Source: Calliopum simillimum (taxonomy: Eukaryota > Arthropoda > Insecta > Diptera > Lauxaniidae). From it: a stretch of 64,000 nucleotides of DNA. The stretch lies in NCBI GenBank assembly GCA_951812925.1, contig OX638368.1, positions 162,240,492-162,304,491 on the forward strand, read 5' to 3'. The notes beneath the pieces were generated by a model, which was not told where the DNA came from, ran no database searches, and worked only from the letters and a program-made list of their open reading frames with translations. The position numbers and the translations under genes were made by a program. Positions 48,535-59,100 of the stretch are shown here, piece after piece; positions within the stretch are counted from its first letter, which is position 1, and the number at the start of each line of letters is the position of its first letter.

Positions 48535-50084
48535 TAGAGGTGTTTTAAGAATGTATGGAGATCTTTAGTAACAACATTTTGATACTTGACACCCCTCAAT
48601 TTTGTGAGGTTGGAAAAAAAAATTAGATTGCAAAAAAAATTTTGGGGGTGGGGTGTGGGTAATAGTTGGCGCATCGAGGTCAAAGGTGAGAGAAAAAGAG
48701 AAAAAATTTACATACAGCCCTACAAATGCTCAGGGGTCACCTCTAGAGGTGTCAAATGTATGACAAACCCACATTATTTTTCCCCCACCAAAATTTTTAC
48801 CAAACATACTTACCCCCTATCTCTAACTCCTAAGGGGGCTCCCATATAAAATTGACATTTTTAGGAAATCGACCCCCACCACTCCCTGGGTGCCCCTAGA
48901 AGGGTCTAATGTATGACTGGTCCATAATATTTTTTTCTCCCCCACATTTTTTCCTAACATACTTACCTTCTATCTCGTACTCTTTAGGGGACTCCCATAC
49001 GAAATAGATGTCATGGACATGAAAAATATGGAAAGGAAATCGTCAAATAGGCCCATAACTGCCCAGAAGTCACTCCTAGAGGAGTCAAATATAAGACCGA
49101 CCCCCATTAACCCCCCTCCAAAGATTTTTCTCAGCATACCTACCCCCTATTTCTAATCCTTAAGGGGGCTCCCATACAAAGTTACTGTTGTTATATAAAA
49201 TGCCCTAATTGGCCCACGGATACCCATAGAAGGGTTAAATGTATGACCGACCCCCATTATTTTTTCGCGACCTATATTTTTTGGCCACATACTTACCCCC
49301 TATTTTCAACCCTGAAAGGGGCTGCCATACAATTTTTGTTTTTTTATAAATTTTCCTAGAAATAATGGGGGTCGGTCATACATTTGACCCTTCTAGGGGT
49401 ACCCATGGTTCAGTCATGGTCCAGTTAGGGCAGTGGGGGCAGTTTTTAAAAAAATTTTAACTTTGTATGGGAGCCCCCTTAAGGATTGGAAATAGGGGGG
49501 TAGGTAAGCTGTGAAACTTTGGAGGGGGGTAATGGGGGACGGTCATATATTTGACTCCTCTAGGAGAGACTCCTGGGCAGTTATGGGCCTATTTGACGAT
49601 TTCCTTTCCATATTTTTTATGTCTATGACGTCAGTTTTGTATGGGAGCCCCCTAAGGAGCTAAAGATAGAGGGTATGCATGGTGGAAAAAATGTTGCAGA
49701 AGAAAAAATATTAGGGGCCGGTCATACATTTGACCCTTCTAGGGGCACCCTGGGAGTGGTGGGGGTCGATTTCCTAAAAATTTCAATTTTGTATGCAAGC
49801 CCCCTTAGGGGTTAGAGATAAGGGGTAGGTATGTTTGGTAAAAATGTTGGGGGAGAAAAAAAATGTGGGTCGGTCATACATTTGAACCCTCTAGAGGTGG
49901 CCCCTCTTGTAGGGCTGTAAGTAAATTGTTTCTCCTTTTCTCTCATCTTTGACCTCGATGCGCCAACCCTTACCCTGACCCCACCCCCAAAATTTTTTTT
50001 GCAAACTAATTTTTTTTTCCAACCTCACAAAATTGAGGGGTGTCAAGTATCAAAATCCAAAATTCGTGCACTAAAACACCCCTA
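48535..50084. mobile_element. hAT-type foldback with tandem-repeat arms, inserted in the RT active site
   Basis: Ends TAGAGGTGTTTTA and (inverse) TAGGGGTGTTTTA; 8-base duplication ATCTACAT (48527-48534) and ATCTGCAT (50085-50092). TACTTGACACCCCTCAATTT and inverse extend the arms. Each arm holds about four degenerate units of 155-175 bases, each with GGTCGGTCATACATTTGACC and GTATGGGAGCCCCCTTA-like phrases. 1550 bases, no transposase. Confidence 0.82.
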
Positions 50085-51081
50085 ATCTGCATATATAAAC
50101 AAATGAGAGTTTTTAATAATGTGAGTAACATCATTTATTGCTAAAATAAACAGGAGAGGTCCCAAGTGGCTTCCTTGCGGAACACCTGCAGACGCAGTAA
50201 AAGGAGGTGACAACACCTTCCGAAATCTTATTTGATATGAACGATCAGACAAATAAGATTCGATCCAACTGACAAAATTTAAAGGAAATCCAAGCTTTTT
50301 TAATTCAAACAAAATTAAGTTATGTGGTAGTTTGTCAACTTGGCTATGGGCCTGTAAATTGAAACATCATTTTTACATCCTTTCTTAAAGATTGGACTTA
50401 TGAATGATTCCTTCCAAAATTGAGGAAAATAGTTATCGTTAATAGATTTATTAAATAAAAAGCTGAGTGGATGACTCAAGATAGAGCTACAATTAATTAA
50501 TAATGTTGCTGGAATACCATCAGGTCCACTTCCAATATCGTCATCAATAGATGCAATATATTTCTCCACGAGTTCAGGGAAGAAAGATATTGCATTAAAT
50601 GAAACTTTCGGGTCAGTTTCCATGAATTCAAAATAGGGGATGTTAGGGCTAAATAAATCAGATGAAAAAGAATTTTTAAATAAATCAGCAAACAACCCCG
50701 CAATTATTTCGGGGTTGCTGGTAAGCTCGTCACCAGTCTTGAACTCAGTCGGAAAACCGTCTGACTTGTTTTTTGAATTAATAAATCCCCAAAAATTCTT
50801 GGGGTCTTGGAGAATGTTTAGCTTCATTTAATTCAAATACTCAGAATAAACAGAAGCTGATTTTAATTTAAATTCGTCAAACAGTTTGTAGTAATTTTCT
50901 AAATCGTTTCGGTTTTGACTACAGATATATTTTTTCCAAGCCCTGTTACGACTATTACGAATTTTCTTTAAGTCTCTTGTATACCAAGGGTATGAAGAGT
51001 TATTAACGTATTTAAATGTATATATGGCACTGCCAAAGCTATAGCTTTAAAAAGTTCTCTATAGAAAAATTTAATGTTACT

Positions 51082-51522
51082 ATGATTAATAAGAGTTGTC
51101 ATGCGATTAAAAGGGGCTGAAGCCATATAGTTAGTTCTACTAACCGGTTGATAAAATAATTGATTAGAGTTACGATTACTTCTTCGGTTAGTATTAAAAT
51201 AAATATATTTAAGAAGCTCTGGTGCGGCAAGAGACCCTGTAATAAGCTGATGAAGATAAAGTACATCCAATTTTTTTGAATTCTTTTAATTCTATCAATG
51301 GGTATATTATAAAATGGTGACCAAACTTGGCTAGCGTACTCTAAGTGAGGACGCACAATTGTGTTATATAAAGTCACCGCTACTAAAGGGCTATTAAATT
51401 TTTTTGCCCATCGTTTAATAAAGCCAAGCAGTGATGAAGTTTTTTTACAAATTTGATTAATATGTTCATTGAACGTTAGTTTAGCATCAAAATTTATACC
51501 AAGGTCTTTGACTGAATCGACA
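51082..51522 (-). repeat. Displaced duplicate of the retrotransposon's RT C-terminus
   Basis: This segment repeats, in the same orientation, parts found at 48025-48330 and 45457-45650 of the same element. It sits between the endonuclease linker and the RT. It lacks the part between RIQKN and the LYLHQLITG block. It does not fit the normal order of a non-LTR polyprotein and must have been added secondarily. Confidence 0.75.
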
Positions 51523-51835
51523 AAGAAGTTTAAAAAATTATTAACATTGTTCCTTAAAATGTCATTCAACTTCCAAAAGACAGCTTTTTTGAAATTGAAT
51601 TCATAAATTTTAATAGAAGAGCATTCATTATTTAAATTATTTCGATCTGATTGGTACAATATATTCAAAGGTGGATGATAAGTATCAACCACACTTAGGG
51701 CATTGAAGGCGTTATTTACAACAACCTTAATACTATCTGTAACCAAAACTAAGTCAAGTTGTCGTCCGTGACAATTCGTTATACAACTAACTTGTTGTAA
51801 ATCAGTTAAAATTTCGTCAACAAAAATTTGTTGTT

Positions 51836-54800
51836 GTCGGGTAAGGTGGAAGATGACACGCCCTTTCGTTCGATTTCTTCTAGTTTTTGCTCAGAGCTTG
51901 CATTTCAAATTCTTAGTGGCTGGGTGAAATTTGGTTGGATTAGCTTGAAAAACGCTGTCTGTATAGCATTTTGAAACTTTTACTTATATGGGAGTTGCCA
52001 CGCGCTCTTGTCTAAGTTCGCCAAGCTTTCGCTCAGAGCTTGCACTTACTATTCCTAGTATTTGTGTATTTTGCATCTGTTATTGCAAATAATGCTCTTA
52101 TTACTGCATTTTGAATATATTTTTTGTATATGCGGTAGGAGTGTCTGTTGACCGATTTCGCTCATTTTCAATCCCTCATTGGATTTTCTTGCTTAATTTT
52201 TCCGTAAAAAATATTTCCACAGACAGACAGCCACCCAAAATGATTACATAGTTTTAATTTTGTTCGTAGTATGTTTTTTTTTCTTTATTTGAATTATTTT
52301 TTTTTTTATATGAGGACAATCCCGCAACATAAAAGATATAGAAAAACGTAGGGAAAATCTGATACTATTTTGTAAATGTTATATTATGATTATACATGGT
52401 CTAGAGAGTCGAAGTAGGTACTTGGTTTGTTGGCGGCATCGAGAAACGCTTTTTTTTTCGTTCAACCAACTGTGTTCATATGTATATGTATATATTGATC
52501 TCTAAGTGTTTGGTCAACGATAATCTTTGCCATATTGAAATTAAAAAAAAAAAAAACCAACCAGAAAATAAACTTTTGCGATAATTGAATTGTTTCTTTC
52601 AATAACACTGATTACATGAATAAACTCATCCTGCCTTCGTAGTATTAGAATCCTAATCCTAAAAAATGTGTGCAATTTTTATACTCGAGTGGAGTGTTTC
52701 TGCTTTTCAGGCCACCAAAAAAAAAGAAACATTTTTTGTTTCACTAAAACTTGTACAGTATATAACCGCTAAATACCTTCTCTCCTTACTTCTTGTAAGA
52801 TTTTGCTGCCTGATGCAAAGAGACAAATTGTCATGTGTGTCACCAGTTCATCTGGGCGTCAATTATTTTGCATAAACCGTCCATTTCATATCCTTTTAGC
52901 CAACACATTTAATACAACTAATGAATTTCTTGTCATAGCTTTAGTTATCGTACGATTACTCGTGGTACCCCATACAAATGGTTGGGAAAATACAGTTAGT
53001 TATGTGTGTGCGTGTATTGGTAAGGGGATACGTGTACATATGACTTAATCTCTGGTGGGGATGCTTAAATGCGAAGAAACACTTGGAAAAGCAACCGGAA
53101 CGATGAAAAACAATGAGATTGTAGGACTAAGAAAGCTGCAAAGAGAAATAGACCCAAGACATCCAAAGCGACACCAAATTTATCAGAGGCCTAAGAGATA
53201 TTATCCGTTTATTTATTGCAGTCGTTAACATATCTTGGTAAAGTTTATCAGCCTAAGAAAAACAATAACTGGGTTATGCATGTGTAAACAGAGTGAGTGG
53301 ATAAATGTGGATGGAATTGAATACTTAGTTTTTACACGCGACGTTTACTAATTTTCTAAAATTTATTTTTGGTGGTGGCGGGAGTGGTAAGGATGGGAAT
53401 AACCATTTTTTATTCTATTGCACTGCACTGAAACGTGACAGTTTTTTTTAATTTTTAAAAACTGGATTAAAAACAATGGGATTGAGTAACAGTATGTGTG
53501 AGCTGATTAATTTAGCTAAAGCGAATGATGTGAGATAAGCACGTCGAAGTACAAAATTCATACTTCATAAGTATGAACCAAGTAACCAAGTTTCTCAAGT
53601 ATGAAACAAAACCTGTTAAACTAAAAAACCATTAACTTCTTAAAAAATAATTAGTTTTGACCATCTGACTCCTTTTTTACTTATTTATGCAACCTCGCTC
53701 ACATTACCAGTCCATATCCTATAGCAAAATTACCTTCATTTCATTGTAATATCCAAATAAATGTTGATATATAATGATTAATTGAGGCCGTATACAAAAC
53801 AATCACCAAAATGTCAAAGCTTCTTCAACATCAGCCCCCACCCGACATCTTAGAGATGGCGAAAATGGCACACGCATACACTTGAGAATCAGAGCTACCT
53901 TCTCGTTGGTGTTGTCATCAACAACCTTCACCAAAGATAAAATGTTCCCACATCCATAACAACTCCTACATGTCCATCAAAAAGTCCTTCTTCAGTTACT
54001 AAGTAAATGCATACGACTGTGTTGTCTGTCAGTGAATAGGACGGTGGGTCGGTATTTTGGCTGGTTTGTTTCTTTTACACAAACCGTCATTACGGTTGTC
54101 TGCGGCACGTACCATATGCCTTTTCCTCAATGTTGCTCTTGTGAGCTGTAGTAGTTGCAAATGTAGTAGAAAATTGCCAACTTACGTAATCTTGGTTAAC
54201 ATCATTTATCAACTGGACGGTAGGTAATTTTTCTTACTTTCATGACATATGAAAAACGTGTACAAGAATTCGTCAAGAAGTCAGAAAACGGAAACGGAAA
54301 CTGACATTTCACACAACAATTATTTTGCAGTGAATTTGTCACGCACCTTTTATTGAGAAGAAACGGAGGCAACAGTTACAGCATAGGACAATGTCTTGCT
54401 TGAAAAATAATTGAAATGTTGTACCAAATAGGTTTTTTGTTAGTTTTGATGGGAAAATGCGGAAATAGGCTTTTATGCTTGGTAATGGTTTTGCGGTTCA
54501 TCCCATCGAAAAAAATCACATTAATTAAGAAAAAAGTTGAGTATTCTAAAGGACAATGATTAAATTGAAGTATTGAAAAGCAAATTCAAAGGAGAACAAA
54601 TGTTTGAGGAAAAAGGTGTACGCTGAGGAAAGATTAAGTTTCCGTCAAACAAATTCATTTGGTTGAAAGTTTGAAAAAGAGTTATAACCAATGGCATCCT
54701 CTTTAATGATTGATAATATAGGAGTTACCTAGCTGTAGCATTGACGTGGCGATGTGTGGTGATACTTATGTGAAAAAGGTATGCAACAGTTAAATCATTA

Positions 54801-55434
54801 ACCGATAAAGCTGTTACAAAAGGCAATAGAATAAGTTAAAAAACGTAATCCTATATTCTCTTTACGTTACAGTTGACATCGATATTCATTTCTGTTGTTA
54901 GCGTTAAAGCTATACGCAATGATGTTTGTTACGCGTACTTATTTTCGTACTTCGCATATGCAAGGCCGGTGGAAGCCTAGTTTGCGCCTTGTTTAAAATT
55001 ATGTTTTGCATCCTCTACATCATATTATGTTATGTTCATATAATCGGTACAGAAACAATTCAACTTATTATTCGCCCAGTTGCCGAAATTTGATGTTACA
55101 TATTTCACAAAACATGTTAAATTGGCGTTGAATAGAACCAATATTGATTATACTATCCCGTGACCACTTTTCACTACTATTTATAATCTTTTCCTATTGA
55201 GCTTTATGTTTTTAGTACAAATTTGACTTATTTTCTATAATTTCGTTCAACGTATTTTATCAGCTGATTTTGATGTACAAGAATTTTTGATGTACAAAAA
55301 ATTTCAATTTCAATTTATTTAATATATTTTTTTTTGCTTTATTCATTTGTCTTACTGACGATTTGAAAATAAGTATAAATAAGTAATAAAAAATATTTAA
55401 AAACATTGCAATTAAACTAGAAAATGATAAGCAT
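51836..55434. other. Mostly unassigned; repeat fragment then probable single-copy DNA
   Basis: 51836-52230 contains CTCAGAGCTTGCA twice and GTCTGTTGACCGATTTCGC, a dispersed-repeat fragment also found near 1710. From 52240 on I see no transposon ends. 53061-53228 is a 55-codon ATG frame rich in charged residues. 53800-54200 is relatively GC-rich and may hold regulatory sequence for the downstream genes. Confidence 0.35.
53061..53228 (+). CDS. Possible small ORF (55 aa)
   Basis: From ATG to TAA the frame reads MLKCEETLGK, continues KLQREIDPRHPKRHQIYQ and ends in RPKRYYP and IYCSR. It is polar and strongly basic, without low complexity. There is no homology I recognise and no splice context. 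Chance is quite possible at this length. Confidence 0.2.
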   Translation: MLKCEETLGKATGTMKNNEIVGLRKLQREIDPRHPKRHQIYQRPKRYYPFIYCSR

Positions 55435-55730
55435 ATGGAGGTAAGTAAAAAGATATCGCTAATAAGTGGTTTCCCATAAGTACTTTGAAATTGCTGAAAC
55501 CGAACGAAATTCTAGATCCATTAGCGATATCCGTATAGCTCAGGTTGCGGAACAAAAAGACAGAAAAGTAAAAGAGGAAGGTATTCCTGTCCCGAGAGGT
55601 GCACAACGTGGAGGAATTGATAATATTAGTGAAGAAGACGATATTGATAGTAAGTAGAATTTGATGAAAATTCATTAAAAATATCATCAGAAAACCACTA
55701 TCAGTTGACGACCCGATTGGACAATGTTGA
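55435..55730 (+). CDS. Candidate small spliced gene (about 66 aa), unknown function
   Basis: The reading is built from three pieces. ATGGAG at 55435-55440 is followed directly by GTAAGT. An exon at 55481-55649 encodes a polar, charged sequence beginning YFEIAETERN and ending ISEEDDID, and is followed by GTAAGT. A last exon from 55705, after CTATCAG, keeps the frame and ends DDPIGQC at TGA 55728-55730. The second intron (55 bases) is normal for flies. The first (40 bases, with CTAAT as a possible branch point) is unusually short and is the weak point. The central exon also holds VPRGAQRGG. It looks coding by composition and splice signals. I do not recognise the family. It lies 450 bases upstream of the kinase start, on the same strand. 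Confidence 0.42.
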
Positions 55731-56183
55731 AGACAAGAATTTTCACTTGGAAATTAAATTTTCAATGAAAAAAAAAACACCAAAACTATCATCGTTTTCC
55801 CAATTTGTTTTGCATTTATAATGCCGATTTTGATTTAGTAATATGAACGTTTTCACATCCGATCTTTGGATTTATTTCAATATGACTACTCTCTTGTTTA
55901 ATTTGTTCATACTTTTATCGCATTTGATCTTCGATTTAGTTCAAAATGTGTCCATTGAAGTTGTCATAACTTTCATATATTTAGTTTTTATTTTTTTTTT
56001 TTTGAAATTTTTGATACTCTGAACAAATTTTCAACATATCTTCAATCCTGCCACTTTTACTTTTAAAACATTTTTTGGGAAATTTGAGTTGCATTTTCAA
56101 ATTATTTCTGTCATTGTAAAAGGGATAAAAGTACCCTCTATTCGATTCAAAACAATAACTGTACTTAGTCCTAAATTTATGAC

Positions 56184-59100
56184 ATGACGTTGGACGACAA
56201 AAAGGGCAAAAAAGACAAAGGCGATAAAGTTGAGAAAATTCCATCCCTAGCTGTCTTGCAAGGAGAGAAGCTATTCAATCCGAAAGTCGATTATGATGTT
56301 GTGTTGAACAAGTTTAAGGAAGAATTTCAAAAGAAATGGGAGATAAATAGTCCCTCGCCCGAAACCGGCCTAGAAGGTTACGAAGAATTAGCTACTTTAG
56401 GATCAGGTTCATTTGGCAAAGTCGTAAGTGCACAGTTCTTAAAGTAAATACAATACATAAGAGTACATTAGTAAATTACCAATCCACGCACAGAAATTGG
56501 TTAAAGATAAAAACTCTGGAGCTTATTATGCAGCCAAACTGCTGCTCAAAGATCAAATTGTAAAAACAAAACAAGTCAGTCACGTTTTTAATGAAAAGAA
56601 GGTGTTGCAGTGTGTGAAATTTCCCTTTTTAATATCTTTGGAGTTCTGTAGCAAAGATAATGATTGTCTTTATCTGGGATTACCTTTCATCAATGGTGGT
56701 GAGCTGTTTACATATCACCGAAAGTGAGTATTTTTTGCCAATAAAATGGTAAACTCATATTATAAAAATCTTATTTTTAGGGTGCGTAAATTTAATGAGA
56801 AACAAGCCAGGTTTTATGGAGCACAAGTATTTCTGGCCCTCGAGTATATGCACAATGTACAACTTCTTTATCGTGATCTCAAACCGGAAAATATACTGAT
56901 AGATAACAAGGGCTACATCAAAATTACTGATTTTGGTTTTGCTAAGGTAAATTGTGCTGGTGAGAAGGATCGTGTATAGCTTAATTTTATGTTTCTTTTA
57001 GAAAGTGGAGACGCGAACGCTGACACTTTGTGGTACACCAGAGTATTTGGCTCCAGAAATAATACAGTCCAAGCCCTATGGAACCAGTGTCGACTGGTGG
57101 TCATATGGTATTCTTATTTATGAGTTTGTGGCTGGAAATTCACCATTTTCTCCGCACAATCGTGATGTAATGAACATGTATGCCAAAATATGTGAATGCG
57201 AGTACAAAATGCCTGCATTTTTTAGTCAACAGCTAAAAGATTTGGTGGATCATTTATTGCAGGTCGATTTGTCAAAAAGGTAAGCTTCATTTTTTTGCGT
57301 GGAATTTTACTTTTACCACAGAGGGATGAAATTTTGCGCGAAGGTTGTTTTAAGTATTCTAATCAAAGACCAAATGGGTAAAAAAAAATTAAATGTGCCG
57401 AGAGGGTGTTGCGATTTTGGTCACAATTTTGCCATTGTGACAAAATTTTATTAACACGATTTCAACTTTCTCTGTGCATAATCTAAAAACTAGAGCTGGC
57501 GAATGCATCCCGAGAACCCGTGAGAAACGTTTCCTTTTGTCTATGAAACGGGTATGACAACGGGATTTGGAAACGGTTCCATATATTTATGGAAACGTTG
57601 CTATGTGCTTATCTTCTCTTCTTATACGAGATAAAATTGTATGTACTTATGTATGTATGTTTGGAACGGGCAAAACTTTTTCTCGAAAACGGCTGCAGCG
57701 ATTTTAATGAAACTTCAAATAATGTTAGATTAAAGAATGCAATGAAGAATGAGCTAGGCTTAAACTTTGTAAATGCTCACCAGGGGCGTAGCATCGCATT
57801 AAATTTTAAATTTGATATGATCATAACTCGCAAACTATACAACGTATTTAAATGAAACTTGGTGAGCGGGTACGGCTTGGTAATACCTTATGACAGACAA
57901 AAAGTGGGTGGGATCGAAGAAGTGCCACGCCCACTTTTTAGCCATTGAAAATTTTGATTCAATATTACTCGAAAACAACTCCAACAATGTTGATGAAAAT
58001 TTAGGAGCTGTTACGTCTGCAAACAAGTATTAATATGTGATATGCCGTTATATTAATAAAACTCGTTGAAGGGCGTGGCACCGCCCACAAAAATATAATG
58101 CGCTATAAAAAGAAAACTATTAAAACAATCTTTCTGAATTTAACTGTAAGGACTCTACTTGCTATTAGGCACCTACGACCTGAAAGTATGCAAAATATCA
58201 AAAGTGCGCGTGGAACCTCCCATACAAGTAAAAAACACATTAAATGCTATTTCTCGCAAATGATGCAACATATTTTGATGAAATTTGGTATGCGGATCTG
58301 GATCAGGAGTATCTAAAGCATAACAAAAAGAAAGCTTTGTTCAATAATTGCCACGCCCACTTTTTTATCAAAATAAAAATTTTGGTTAATAACTCAGACA
58401 CAAAAAAAAAATGGAATGAACTGTTTAATTCTTCTATGCAGTCTTATGTACTTTTTGACACTGAATCCGTCTTCGTCAGTAGAACTGTCATTATACCTGC
58501 AGGGTTTTGAAATATCCTTGCTTGAAGTTGAAGAAAACGCTGTATTCAGTCTTACAGCGTAGCTACAAGAAAAGGTAAAATTCTTTTTTATTAATAGCAT
58601 CATATAGTTACACTCTTCCTGATTCAAATATCTTTTCGGATTTTTCCAATAGGATTCTTATTTTCCGCGTTATGATCCTTTGAAGATAAGATATTTCAGC
58701 CGCCATACAAAATACGAAGTATTTTGGGTGCGTGGCATATCCCATTTATTTATTTTAGATCATTCTATTTCACCATAAAAAATTTTAGTTTTTGATATTT
58801 TTCTATACCATTCGATGCTTTCCGAGTTTTTTGTTATTATTATTCTCATCGGTTTATTTATCATTTTGAAAGCATGACCGTTAGAAGTGAAAAGATACAA
58901 GTTTCATAACAAAAAGTAGCTATGAATAAAAACATCGACTAAAAGAATAAGATAAGATTGTTGACCGAGCAGGGATCGGTCTCCAGGTACTGCTTATTAT
59001 TAGTTAATCTTTCAGGGCTATCTCCTATTTTTATTTTGGTTAAATGGAACTTTTTTAATTAAAAAACACAAAAATTGGGTCTTGAAGCTCTTAGATAACA

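Larger units (their letters stand above)
45359..51835 (-). mobile_element. CR1/Jockey-type non-LTR retrotransposon, 5'-truncated and interrupted
   Basis: Read on the minus strand: the end of an APE endonuclease (GRQLDLVLVTD, then DTYHPPLNI; 51835-51660), a linker (FNFKKAVFWKLND), a tract with FYRELFKAI and RNAWKKYI-like text (51070-50900), the RT finger/palm (SGPDGIPATLL, SPIFKKG, then AGVPQGSHLGPLLF; 50827-50100), the split YADD active site, the C-terminal RT tail (KDLGINFDAKLTFNEHINQI, RPHLEYASQVWSP; 48510-48100), a last segment (LYLHQLITGSLAAPELLKYI) and a 3' (TAA)n tail (45359-45386). No RNase H is visible. Frameshifts, two large insertions and an internal duplication make it dead. Confidence 0.85.
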
